NCBI RefSeq assembly: GCF_026891935.1
Contig: NZ_JAPTGC010000009.1
Coordinates: 1-64,000 of the forward strand
Length of the DNA: 64,000 bases
Source: Methanocorpusculum vombati
GTDB taxonomy: Archaea; Halobacteriota; Methanomicrobia; Methanomicrobiales; Methanocorpusculaceae
Direction of reading: 5' to 3'
Under the pieces are notes generated by a model. That model made no database searches and was not told the DNA's origin. It was given only the letters and a program-made list of their open reading frames with translations. Position numbers and translations under genes: made by a program. Below, one piece after another: positions 53,411-62,300 of the stretch (positions within the stretch are counted from its first letter, which is position 1; every line of letters starts with the position of its first letter).

Positions 53411-53535
53411 ACACAGACCTCTTTTGCTCTCTTGTACGAACTCTCTCCTCTCGTACAATATCATCCTGTACTACCATCCAGTACCCCACCATATCCAATA
53501 TGCCGTGTTAAATATACACAACGTCAAAAAATTAC

Positions 53536-53543
53536 CTATATAA
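53536..53543 (+). promoter_or_regulatory. Probable TATA box of the coenzyme M operon
   Basis: CTATATAA lies about 72 bases before the first ATG at 53615. A second A/T element is near 53508-53516. No gene is seen between 53411 and 53614. Confidence 0.5.
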
Positions 53544-53614
53544 CAGTCTTAAAGTATCTCTAAAAGAACAATATCGGGGAATAATTATAACTCAAGACAA
53601 CCTATCAGAAAGAG

Positions 53615-54406
53615 ATGACACAAAGTACCTCTCCTTCCATACAAACCCTCACCATACTCCCCGGCACCACCCGCACCGGAGACCCCGAAAACTTCACCGA
53701 GATCACCATCCGTCCGGGGGACACCATCTCCATCGTCGGACCGACCGGCTCCGGCAAAACCGCATTCATCAACGACATCGAAGTCTTCGCACAGGGCGAC
53801 ACCATCACCAAACGAAAAATCCTCGTCAACGGATCAGAACCCGCCGACGACCTCGTCCGTGACCCCGCCAAAAAACCCATTGCCATGATCACCCAGAACA
53901 CCAAATGCCTCGCCGACCTCACCGTCGAAGAATTTCTCACCATGCACCTGCGTTCCCGCAAAATGGAAAACATCGGCATCGTCGACGACGCAATCGATCT
54001 CGCCAACCAGTTCACCGGCGAAAAAATCGCCGGATGCATGCGCATGAGCTCCCTCTCCGGCGGTCAGACCCGCAGCCTCTTCGTCGCCGACGCTGTCAGC
54101 ATCTCCGACACCCCGATTATTTTACTTGATGAAGTCGAAAACGCCGGCATCTTCAAAGACCGCGTCATCGAAATCCTGCGGGAAAAACACAAAGCCATCA
54201 TCTTCGTCACCCACGACCCCTACGTCGCCCTCCTCACCGAAAAACGGATCGTCATGAAAGGCGGCGCCGTCGAAAAAATTCTCACCCCGGGTGACGAAGA
54301 ACGGGACGCACTCACGCAGATAGCAAAGATGGACGCCGACATGATGAAACTGCGGGAACGCATCCGCTCCGGGGAGCTCCTCAGTGCCCGGAGAGTCGAA
54401 GCATGA
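53615..54406 (+). CDS. Stand-alone ABC-type ATPase of the coenzyme M operon
   Basis: This 263-residue single ABC domain has Walker A GPTGSGKT at 42-49, a Q-loop near 94, signature LSGGQ at 147-151 and Walker B with IILLDE at 168-173. There is no membrane segment, and no permease gene is near. It is not the two-domain AtwA (component A2), but may play a similar ATP-driven role in metallo-centre assembly. It opens a six-gene operon, and its stop overlaps the GTPase start by four bases. Role in coenzyme M synthesis is inferred from position. Confidence 0.8.
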   Translation: MTQSTSPSIQTLTILPGTTRTGDPENFTEITIRPGDTISIVGPTGSGKTAFINDIEVFAQGDTITKRKILVNGSEPADDLVRDPAKKPIAMITQNTKCLADLTVEEFLTMHLRSRKMENIGIVDDAIDLANQFTGEKIAGCMRMSSLSGGQTRSLFVADAVSISDTPIILLDEVENAGIFKDRVIEILREKHKAIIFVTHDPYVALLTEKRIVMKGGAVEKILTPGDEERDALTQIAKMDADMMKLRERIRSGELLSARRVEA

Positions 54407-55110
54407 ACGTCCGGCTCATCGCAATCGCCGGACCGCCGAGTGCCGGCAAGACCGCGGTTGTCAAACAGATCATCCGGAACCTCGGCCCCGCAAAAATCGC
54501 CTACCTCAAGATCGACGTCGTACAGGCATGGGAAGACGAAGAACTTGCCGCAGAGTTCGGCATCCCCACCAAAAAAGTGTACTCCGGTGACATGTGCCCC
54601 GACCACATGGGTATCATGGTCATCCGCGACGCCCTCCTCTGGGCGGACAAACTCGGCGCCGAATACCTCCTCTACGAAAGTGCCGGCCTCTGTCTGCGAT
54701 GTACTCCGTACACCGTCAACTCCCTTGGAATCTGTGTTCTTTCCGCCGTCTCCGGTACTCATGCCCCACTGAAAATGGCGCCCATGATCGCCCTCGCCGA
54801 CGTTGCCGTCGTCACCAAAATTGATCTCGTATCCCAGGCCGAGAAGGAAGTCTTCCGCGAAGGAATCCGTCAGGTAGCCCCCAAGATCGACATCGTCGAA
54901 ACCAACGCCATCCAGGGAACGGGCATGCGCTACCTCATGCAGGTCATCGAACAGATGGAACCTGCAAAAAGTGAAAAAGACACCCTTCGCGGAGTTCCGC
55001 CGCTCGGCGTCTGCACCATCTGCATTGGCAAAAAAGAAACCGGCTGGCAAGAACACTTCGGAGTCATACGCCCGCTCGCCGCACCCGACAACCTCTACCG
55101 GGGTGAATAG
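54403..55110 (+). CDS. HypB/CobW-like GTPase with two CxxC motifs
   Basis: This 235-residue SIMIBI-class GTPase has P-loop GPPSAGKT at 10-17, switch-region ESAG at 92-95 and a guanine-specificity motif TKID at 138-141. Two CxxC pairs (C97/C100 and C204/C207) and Cys65-His68 look like metal or iron-sulfur ligands. Relatives such as HypB and UreG deliver nickel. Here it probably helps load a metal centre, perhaps on the downstream DUF39 protein. It overlaps the ABC gene by four bases and abuts the next gene. Confidence 0.78.
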   Translation: MNVRLIAIAGPPSAGKTAVVKQIIRNLGPAKIAYLKIDVVQAWEDEELAAEFGIPTKKVYSGDMCPDHMGIMVIRDALLWADKLGAEYLLYESAGLCLRCTPYTVNSLGICVLSAVSGTHAPLKMAPMIALADVAVVTKIDLVSQAEKEVFREGIRQVAPKIDIVETNAIQGTGMRYLMQVIEQMEPAKSEKDTLRGVPPLGVCTICIGKKETGWQEHFGVIRPLAAPDNLYRGE

Positions 55111-55641
55111 ATGATCTGGACACCACCCGGAAAGAACTGTGGTGCCTGCGGTTCCTGCGGCCTTGAGGCCGCATATACCGGAGTGGATGTAACCGGCGCA
55201 CCGTACGACTTCATCATCACCGCATTCCCCGGTGAACCGTCGGCACGAAAGATCGTCCTGCCTTTCCGGCCCGATCTCGTCGAAACACTCGGCATCACTG
55301 CCGGGGACATCGTCACCGGCAGACCAACCGGTGCCGGCTGCCCCGTTCAGCATGTGATCAAAGTCCTTGAGGCCGACCCTGTCTCCGGTCTCATCACTGG
55401 TCACGTTGTCGGTCCCGCATTTGCACGGGGAAACAGCGACGTCATTGACCTCAGGCACTATCATATGATAGGCTTTGAAGGAGTCGCAACCGTCGTCCGA
55501 AAAACACCGGAGTTCGGTCTCCGAATGCCGTTTCTTCCCGGTGTCTGCATGATGCACCGGACACATACCGGCGTTGTCAACATGATCATGCAGAAATCCT
55601 ACGGACTCCATGTGAGAGTAGAGGGGGTCGTGATTCTATGA
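55111..55641 (+). CDS. CxxCxxC protein of the coenzyme M operon
   Basis: This 176-residue soluble protein starts with a cysteine cluster K-N-C-G-A-C-G-S-C (Cys10, 13, 16), like the N-terminus of some iron-sulfur proteins, followed by a beta-rich domain with further conserved-looking Cys77, Cys146 and several His residues (81, 116, 118, 149). I do not recognise a named family. Its start directly follows the GTPase stop and its end overlaps the DUF39 gene by four bases. A role as an iron-sulfur or sulfur carrier is an inference. Confidence 0.7.
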   Translation: MIWTPPGKNCGACGSCGLEAAYTGVDVTGAPYDFIITAFPGEPSARKIVLPFRPDLVETLGITAGDIVTGRPTGAGCPVQHVIKVLEADPVSGLITGHVVGPAFARGNSDVIDLRHYHMIGFEGVATVVRKTPEFGLRMPFLPGVCMMHRTHTGVVNMIMQKSYGLHVRVEGVVIL

Positions 55642-56870
55642 AATCCATTGAAAATATCAATACAAAAATTTCTGCGGGCACGGCAGTTGTCTGGACCGCA
55701 TCCGAGTTCAAGAAACATATCCGTGCAGGAGATACGATAACACCAGAGGATGTCGATGTCGTCACCTGCGGAACATTCGGTATTATGTCCGGCACCGCAG
55801 CTGTCCTTGCCTTCCAGGCAGCCCCAGCGGGTTCGTTTACCCGTGCCCGACATATGACACTGAACGGAATTCCGGCACACATCGGCCCGTGCCCAAACGA
55901 GAGCAATGGCCACGTGGACGCCATGGTCTACGGTACCGCACAGTCAGATCGCCCCGGTTACGGCGGCGGTCATCTGTTTGCAGATCTCGTCGCAGGAAAA
56001 TCCGTCGAGGCGATGATCGAAACCGACACCGGAACAATCACCAGACAGATCACCCTTGCTGAGATGTCCTCGGCAAAGATGATCGTCACCCGCGGCGCCT
56101 TCAAAAATTATCAGGCCTTCGTGAACCCGGGAGGGGACGCGATCACCACGATCTTTTCCGTTCTGCCGATGCAGGGAAACATGCGGGAAGCAACCTTTTC
56201 CGGATGCGGTGAGATAAATCCGCTGGAAAATGATCCGGACCTCCGGTATCACACTCCCGGAACTGTGGCGCTGGTCAACGGTGCGCCGGGTGTCATCCTC
56301 GGTACCGGCACGCGGACCTCCGCGGCAAAACCCAATCTCTCCCTCGCCGCCGATATGCGGCAGATGGATCCGAATCTCATGGGCGGATTCAAAATGGTAT
56401 CCGGATGTGAGTGTCTCACCTCGGTTGCGACCGCGATTCCTGTGACGGATAGCGCCGCGATTGCGGCGCTGTCTGTTCTTGATGAGAACATATCTCTGCC
56501 GGTTGCAAACGTTGCGAACCGGACCGCGTTTGATACCGCGACCTATGCCGATGCGTGGAGCGGGGATGCCCGCGTCCGTGCCGCTCCGGATAACTGCAAA
56601 ACTCCGGACTGCACCCGGTGCCGCGACCTCTGTCCCCGCGAGGCGATACGGTCTGACCTGACGATTACGAAATCCTGTATGGGGTGCCTGACCTGTGTTG
56701 CGGTCTGTCCCGATCACGTCTTTTCGGCAAAGACCGGATCGCTTCACACCGCGTCCGGTAGTATTCCGATTGTGCTGCGGCAGTCCGACCGGGTTCGGGG
56801 AGAACTTGCAGCACGGCTGCTGCGTGACAGAATACGAGCCGGCAGCTGGAAACTCGGAGGCGGTGTCTGA
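55638..56870 (+). CDS. DUF39-ferredoxin protein (methanogenesis marker 16 type)
   Basis: This 410-residue protein has an N-terminal DUF39 domain (about 1-300) and a C-terminal double-cluster ferredoxin: C320-x4-C325-x2-C328-x3-C332-P and C347-x2-C350-x2-C353-x3-C357-P. Other cysteines that may carry sulfur are 44, 85, 190, 257 and 259. DUF39 relatives with a partner ferredoxin form homocysteine from aspartate semialdehyde in Methanosarcina. Methanogens also have a fused form known as methanogenesis marker 16, which this matches. The chemistry, aldehyde to thiol, is what the last step of coenzyme M synthesis needs. It overlaps the following cysteate synthase by one base. Confidence 0.85.
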   Translation: MKSIENINTKISAGTAVVWTASEFKKHIRAGDTITPEDVDVVTCGTFGIMSGTAAVLAFQAAPAGSFTRARHMTLNGIPAHIGPCPNESNGHVDAMVYGTAQSDRPGYGGGHLFADLVAGKSVEAMIETDTGTITRQITLAEMSSAKMIVTRGAFKNYQAFVNPGGDAITTIFSVLPMQGNMREATFSGCGEINPLENDPDLRYHTPGTVALVNGAPGVILGTGTRTSAAKPNLSLAADMRQMDPNLMGGFKMVSGCECLTSVATAIPVTDSAAIAALSVLDENISLPVANVANRTAFDTATYADAWSGDARVRAAPDNCKTPDCTRCRDLCPREAIRSDLTITKSCMGCLTCVAVCPDHVFSAKTGSLHTASGSIPIVLRQSDRVRGELAARLLRDRIRAGSWKLGGGV

Positions 56871-58111
56871 TGGGTGACTACACGCTTCGCTGTGTTGCCG
56901 GGGGCGAGAGCCTGCCGGAACGGTATACGCTTTCCTGTAAGGAACATGCCGGTCTCATCCGGACGGAGTATGCGGCACGGCAGTTGACCGTCCGCCCGGA
57001 GCTGCCGGGAATGTTCCGGTACCTCGACTGGCTGCCGGTTCACGGGACGCTCCCTACCCAAACGCGTCCGGTAACGTTCCGCAGTGAGTCACTCTGCCAC
57101 GAGCTTGGTCTGCCGAATCTCTGGGTGACGTTTACGGGTTACTATCCCGAACGGGAATGTTTTGTTGCGACGGGGTCGTTCAAGGAACTTGAGGCGCTGC
57201 CGACCACCGTTCGCCTCGCCGAGAATGGCGGGGGTACGCTGGTCGTTGCATCCGCCGGAAACACGGGCCGGGCGTTTGCCCAGATGGCAGCGGAGTTCGG
57301 GACACCGGTTATTATTGTGGTGCCGGAGACGTCGGCGAAGAGTCTCTGGACGGTGACGGAGCCCAAACAGCCGGACGCGATCAAACTGATCACGGTCCGG
57401 GGTGATTATACGGATGCGATTGCGGTTGCAAACCGTATCACGGAGCGCCCGGGATATCTGCCGGAGGGCGGGGCGAAGAATGTCGCCCGCCGTGACGGTA
57501 TGGGAACGGTGATGCTGGATGCGGTGGTGACGATTGGACGCATGCCGGATCATTATTTCCAGGCGGTGGGTTCCGGTACCGGCGGCATTGCGGCATGGGA
57601 GGCTGCAATGCGGCTTGCAGCCGACGGGCGGTTCGGCAGTGAGGTGCCCCGGCTGCATCTTGCACAGAATCTGCCGTTTGTTCCGATGGTGCATGCCTGG
57701 AAGGAACGGCGTGCTCTGCTGCTCGAACGGGATATGCCGGATGCGGCAGAGGCGATTGCGCAGGTGTCGGCGCCGGTTCTGACGAACCGGGCGCCGCCCT
57801 ACAGTATGCCGGGCGGGGTGTTTGAGGCGATGATGTACTGCGGCGGCGATATGTATGCCGTCAGCAATGCGGACGCGAGGGATGCGGGACGCCTCTTCTC
57901 CGATGCGGAGAATGGTATCGATCTGGATCCGGCTGCGGCGGTTGCAACCGCTGCACTGATCTCTGCGGTCAACTGCGGAGCAGTTGACCGCAGGGATACG
58001 ATTACGCTGAACATCACCGGCGGCGGGTATGCACGGGTTCGTGAGGAACGCGGTGTCTTCCCAGTACCGGTGACGGCAACGGTGCATGCGGATGAGGTGC
58101 CGGAGGTATGA
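56870..58111 (+). CDS. Cysteate synthase
   Basis: This 413-residue PLP enzyme of the threonine synthase-like family makes L-cysteate from phosphoserine and sulfite, the entry step to coenzyme M in Methanosarcinales and Methanomicrobiales. The PLP Lys is in TGSFKELE (Lys105), a phosphate/substrate loop is SAGNTG at 128-133 and the glycine loop GSGTGG at 233-238. Threonine synthase is the main alternative, but direct coupling to sulfopyruvate decarboxylase favours cysteate synthase. It overlaps the next gene by four bases. Confidence 0.88.
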   Translation: MGDYTLRCVAGGESLPERYTLSCKEHAGLIRTEYAARQLTVRPELPGMFRYLDWLPVHGTLPTQTRPVTFRSESLCHELGLPNLWVTFTGYYPERECFVATGSFKELEALPTTVRLAENGGGTLVVASAGNTGRAFAQMAAEFGTPVIIVVPETSAKSLWTVTEPKQPDAIKLITVRGDYTDAIAVANRITERPGYLPEGGAKNVARRDGMGTVMLDAVVTIGRMPDHYFQAVGSGTGGIAAWEAAMRLAADGRFGSEVPRLHLAQNLPFVPMVHAWKERRALLLERDMPDAAEAIAQVSAPVLTNRAPPYSMPGGVFEAMMYCGGDMYAVSNADARDAGRLFSDAENGIDLDPAAAVATAALISAVNCGAVDRRDTITLNITGGGYARVREERGVFPVPVTATVHADEVPEV

Positions 58112-59217
58112 ACGAGGAGATTGTGCTCCGCGTTCTTGCGGAGCAGGGTATTGATCTTGTTGCGTCGCTGCCGTGCGATAAGAACAAGCGGCTGACGGCT
58201 CTGTTGCCGACGAAGTTTCCGGTGATGGATCTGGCCCGTGAGGAGGACGGCGTGGGAATTTGTGCGGGTGCGTATCTCGGAGGCAGGAAACCGGTGATGT
58301 CGATTCAGAGTTCGGGTCTGGGGAATATGCTGAATGCGCTGATGTCGTTGTCACGGGTGTATTCTCTGCCGCTGCCGATTCTTGCAAGCTGGCGGGGTGT
58401 CTGCAATGAGGCTATCTGTGCGCAGATTCCGTTCAACGAGCCGCTGCCGAAGCTTCTGGATGTGTACGAGATTCCGTACCGGATCTTTTCGACGGGTGAG
58501 GATCTGGAAGGGCTTGGTGAGGTGATCGCCGGAGCGTATGAGGGTCACACTCCGTACGTTGCGCTGATCAAGCCGTCGTGCTGGGAGCCGCAGGAACCGG
58601 TTGAGATTGTGTATCCGCTGCGGGAAGCGCCGGCGCGGACGATGGCACTTCCGGGGTATGGAAGGCCGGAGATGAAACGGCTGGATGCTATCCGGGTGGT
58701 TGCGGAGTTTGCGGATGCGGATACGGTTCTTGTTTCGAATATTGGTGTTCCGTCGAAGGAGCTGTATGCGTCGAAGGATCGGGCGGGGAATTTCTATATG
58801 CTGGGGAGTTATATGCAGGCGTCGGCGATTGGTCTCGGCTGTGCGGTTGCGATGCCGGAAAAACGGGTGGTGGTGATCGACGGAGACGGGAGTCTTTTAG
58901 GTTCTGCGGTACTGCCGGTTGTGGCTGCAGCGGGGTGTTCGAATCTGACGATTGTGGCTCTTGATAACGGGACGTTCGGGAGTACGGGGAATCAGATGAG
59001 TCCTGCGTATGCGACGGCGGACTTGGGGTTCCTTGCTCTTGGGGCGGGGATTGCTTCGGTTGAGCGGGCGTGTTCTGCGGAGGAGCTGCGGGATGCTCTG
59101 GAGCGGGGAACGCGGTTTGTGCATGTGCTTCTTGCGCCCGGAAATTCTGCGTCGCCGAATATTTCATTGTCCCCGGCGGAGATCCGGGATCGGTTTATGC
59201 GGTTCTGCCGTGAGTGA
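58108..59217 (+). CDS. comDE: Sulfopyruvate decarboxylase, fused alpha and beta subunits
   Basis: This 369-residue ThDP enzyme converts sulfopyruvate to sulfoacetaldehyde in coenzyme M synthesis. The N-terminal half corresponds to ComD with the ThDP-activating Glu in AREEDGVGICAGAYLGG near 43-59. The C-terminal half corresponds to ComE with the ThDP-Mg motif GDGS at 259-262 and D-N at 286-287. In class I methanogens ComD and ComE are separate; the fused form is typical of this group. It is the last gene of the operon and T-runs follow. Confidence 0.93.
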   Translation: MNEEIVLRVLAEQGIDLVASLPCDKNKRLTALLPTKFPVMDLAREEDGVGICAGAYLGGRKPVMSIQSSGLGNMLNALMSLSRVYSLPLPILASWRGVCNEAICAQIPFNEPLPKLLDVYEIPYRIFSTGEDLEGLGEVIAGAYEGHTPYVALIKPSCWEPQEPVEIVYPLREAPARTMALPGYGRPEMKRLDAIRVVAEFADADTVLVSNIGVPSKELYASKDRAGNFYMLGSYMQASAIGLGCAVAMPEKRVVVIDGDGSLLGSAVLPVVAAAGCSNLTIVALDNGTFGSTGNQMSPAYATADLGFLALGAGIASVERACSAEELRDALERGTRFVHVLLAPGNSASPNISLSPAEIRDRFMRFCRE

Positions 59218-59225
59218 GCGGGCAG

Positions 59226-59260
59226 AATTTTTTTTGAAATTTTTTTCTTCCCTTTTTTTG
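59226..59260 (+). terminator. T-run terminator of the coenzyme M operon
   Basis: Three T-runs of 7-9 bases begin about ten bases after the comDE stop. Confidence 0.55.
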
Positions 59261-59274
59261 ATTGGAAGTTTTTT

Positions 59275-59374
59275 TGAAAAGAGCTTGAGATTTTTTTCTG
59301 AAAAGAGAGAGAGTTGTTGTGTCTCAGGATTTCTCCTGAGATGATGTACATCTCACTCTTTTTGTTTCACGCAG
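59275..59374 (-). terminator. S-layer type 3' hairpin element, copy 4
   Basis: Inner stem TCTCAGGA/TCCTGAGA at 59332-59351 with the same outer A-rich and T-rich arms as the other copies, in the orientation of S-layer gene 3. Confidence 0.75.
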
Positions 59375-62300
59375 TTAGTTTCTGCGGAGTACGAGGAGTG
59401 CTACTGCACCAAGTCCTGCGAGTGCAATGAATGCGCCGAATCCCGGAGTCTGGGTCGGAGTAGTCGTTGCGGGTGCAGTGGTGGTGGTCGGAGTTGCTCC
59501 GGTTGCAGTTGCGGTCGGAGTCGGGGTCACGACTTTCTCAACGAGGTTGAAGTTGGTCGTGGTGGTTACATCGACTTCGATACCAGATGCCTTGATAGTG
59601 TACTCATCGAGTTTCCAGTTGGTAGTATCAACTTCAACAGTCCACGTGTTGTCGCCACCATTTCCTGCAACAACCTTGGTGGTCTGAGAGACACCGGAGG
59701 TGGTGGAGGTGGAAGTCTTGTCAACTGCGTTGAAGGAAGAAGATACAACCTCAACAAGGATCTGATCATCAACTGCAAGGTTGGTGGTACCAGTGATCGT
59801 GAACTTGGATCCCAGTGCCTGGTCTCCCGGGTTAACGATCTTGATCCATGGCTCGGCAACAGTGAAGGTCAGCTTGGTGTAGATATCATCAATGTTGGCA
59901 GAGTCAATCATCTTGGTGAGTGCGTCTGCTGCATTGGATCCCTGAAGCTTGTTGGTACCTTCGACAACGAAGGATGCCTGCAGACCTGCGGTTCCTGCAG
60001 TAGTGTTACCGAAGTTCTTGATTTCGAGGGTTGTGTAAACTGAGCCAAGTTTGTCGGGGACAACCTCATTCTGGTTGTCGTAGTAGACCTGCTTCACATC
60101 AATTTCGTTGTTGTACATCGGGTGTTCAATGACAACGAAGTACTGGTTGGATGCCCACTCGGATCCGATGTCGAGTTTCTTTTCGTAGGTTCCATCATCT
60201 TCGACGGTGATGGATTCTCTCTGGTACTTGTTCGGACCAAAGATATAGAGCATCAGGGTGCTCGGGTCGCCTTCTGCGGTTCCACGGATGTAGATCTTAT
60301 CGCCTTTTGCGACAATAGTTCCGGATGGGACTGCGGAGAGGAACGGCTGTTTCAGGTTGACGGAAACGGTTGCATACTCGGAGTCAGAGAGTTTGACTGC
60401 ATAGTAGGTAGTTGTATCGCCTACAACGACTTTCTTACCGTATTCGGTAACACTGGTTTCTGCATCGCTGGATGCTTTACCATTCGTCAGGATGCTGGTT
60501 GCATAGATTGTGTATGCACCGGTGTCAAGTCCGCACTTTGAGGTGTCCCACTTGTATTCCCAGGTGTTGTCAGTCTTGACAGCAATCGGGTTTGCGTTGT
60601 AGAGTGCTCTGGATGCGGTTGCTTCTTTGTTTGCAACTTCTTTCAGCTGAATACCATCAACAGCAAGGTTCGGACCGGTAATGAACAGGAAGATGTTGCT
60701 ACTGTCAGTGTTGGTACCGGTGAGTTTAATCTCTTCACCGATGTAGTAAGAACCATCACCGGATGCAGTGACGGTTACTGCTCCTTTTTCGACTTTGATC
60801 TTTACGGAGTCGTAATCGGTTACGTCTGCATTGTTGTAAACTTTGACGGTGTAGGTCTTGTCTTCGGTGTCACCTGCGGTGTTGTACTGGACAGTGCGCT
60901 TTCCGCTTGCATCTGTCTCAAAGAGACCGTAGGTGTACTTACCGTTCTGGATAAGAGCAGAGTCACCCATCTTGCCTTTGACATCGCTGCTGATTCCGGT
61001 TACATCCTGCTGACCACTCTGGGAGGGCTGGAGGTATGGGTTGATGTCAGAGCCGCTAATGCCATCAAGGTAGATTGCATACTTGGCGTTTGCTTTGCCA
61101 CCGATAGTGACCGTGAACGGGTTGCTGCGAACAACAGAGTCCTTTGCTGCAGTTACGGTGAGCGTGTCACTCTGGAGCGTGAAGGAGATCGTGTTGGATT
61201 TGTCAGCATAGTTCTTGAAGTAGTCCGGTGCGGAGAATTCTGCCTGAGCGGTGTAGGTTCCGGCTGCGGCGGTTGATCCGGCTGCGGAGAAGTTTGCGAG
61301 AACTTTTACTGCATTAATCTTGACGTCTTTGTAGTCGGCGTCTCCAAACTGGGTGGTCTTACCTCCTGCCGGAGTGGTAAAGACAATCTTTGCGGTTGCA
61401 AGGGTTGTTGCATAGCTGGTTCCGAGTTTCGGGGCTTCGATGAGGAAGCTGACCTTGGTGTTTTTGCCAACGGTCTTTCCATCGATGGAGTCACCCTCGG
61501 TTTCACCGTTTTCCCCAGTTGTGAGCTCTGCTTTCAGGCTCAGTTCAGGATACCAGATGTTGATGACCGTGTCGTCCCCGCCAGTTGTAGAGTATGCACC
61601 GTAGTTTCCTTTGACGACTGAGTCAAGGAGGTTGAAAATACCATTTTCACCGCTAATGACGTTGACGACCTGGGACTTGCCGATCTCGTCTTTGTACATC
61701 GTCAGCGTTGTTGCACCATCACCTGTGTCAATAACCTGATAGACGAATGCATTCGGTGCGCTTGCAATTGGTGCAGGGGCAACTGAGACAGCATTTACGG
61801 TAGTAACTGAGGCTGCGTCACATGTTGCCAGGTATGGGGTAGCACCGGATGAAGTACCAACACCTTTCAATGCAATTGTGATCGTACCTGCAGATTCAAA
61901 TGAACCTAATTCAACGAGTACTGCATTTGTAGAGGTATCTACCGTAACTTCTTTTTCTACTGGGGTGGTTGTACCCAGTGTCGCGATTACCGTTGCGAAA
62001 AGGCCAGTGGTAGCGGCGGGTTTCTGACCGTTGACCGTTGCGTTGAGCTTAACGGTTACGTCCTTTCCAACTGCGACCACGGAGGGAACATCCTCAAATG
62101 CAAGCTGTGCTACAGTGATGTTCTTCGCACTATCCAGAACTCCATCACCCACGGAAAGGGGGGCTGCAGATGCAGTAAAGTTTCCAGAATAGGTCAGTAT
62201 ATAGTTCTGGGCAGTTCCATTCAGAATTGGATCGCCCGCAATGACTTTGTGAGTCGTTGCATCAAATGGATAGAGGTCATCTCCCTGTGTTGTACCTGAA

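Noticed and set aside
54220-55611. Minus-strand 463-codon open frame opposite the GTPase and CxxCxxC genes
   Set aside because: The plus-strand genes have full motifs and overlapping stops and starts. The minus frame has D/G/H-rich antisense composition.
56870-58111. Threonine synthase
   Set aside because: The PLP motifs fit both, but operon position directly before fused sulfopyruvate decarboxylase makes cysteate synthase the better call.
57089-58387. Minus-strand 432-codon open frame opposite cysteate synthase
   Set aside because: Arg/His/Pro-rich composition typical of antisense frames; cysteate synthase motifs are complete.
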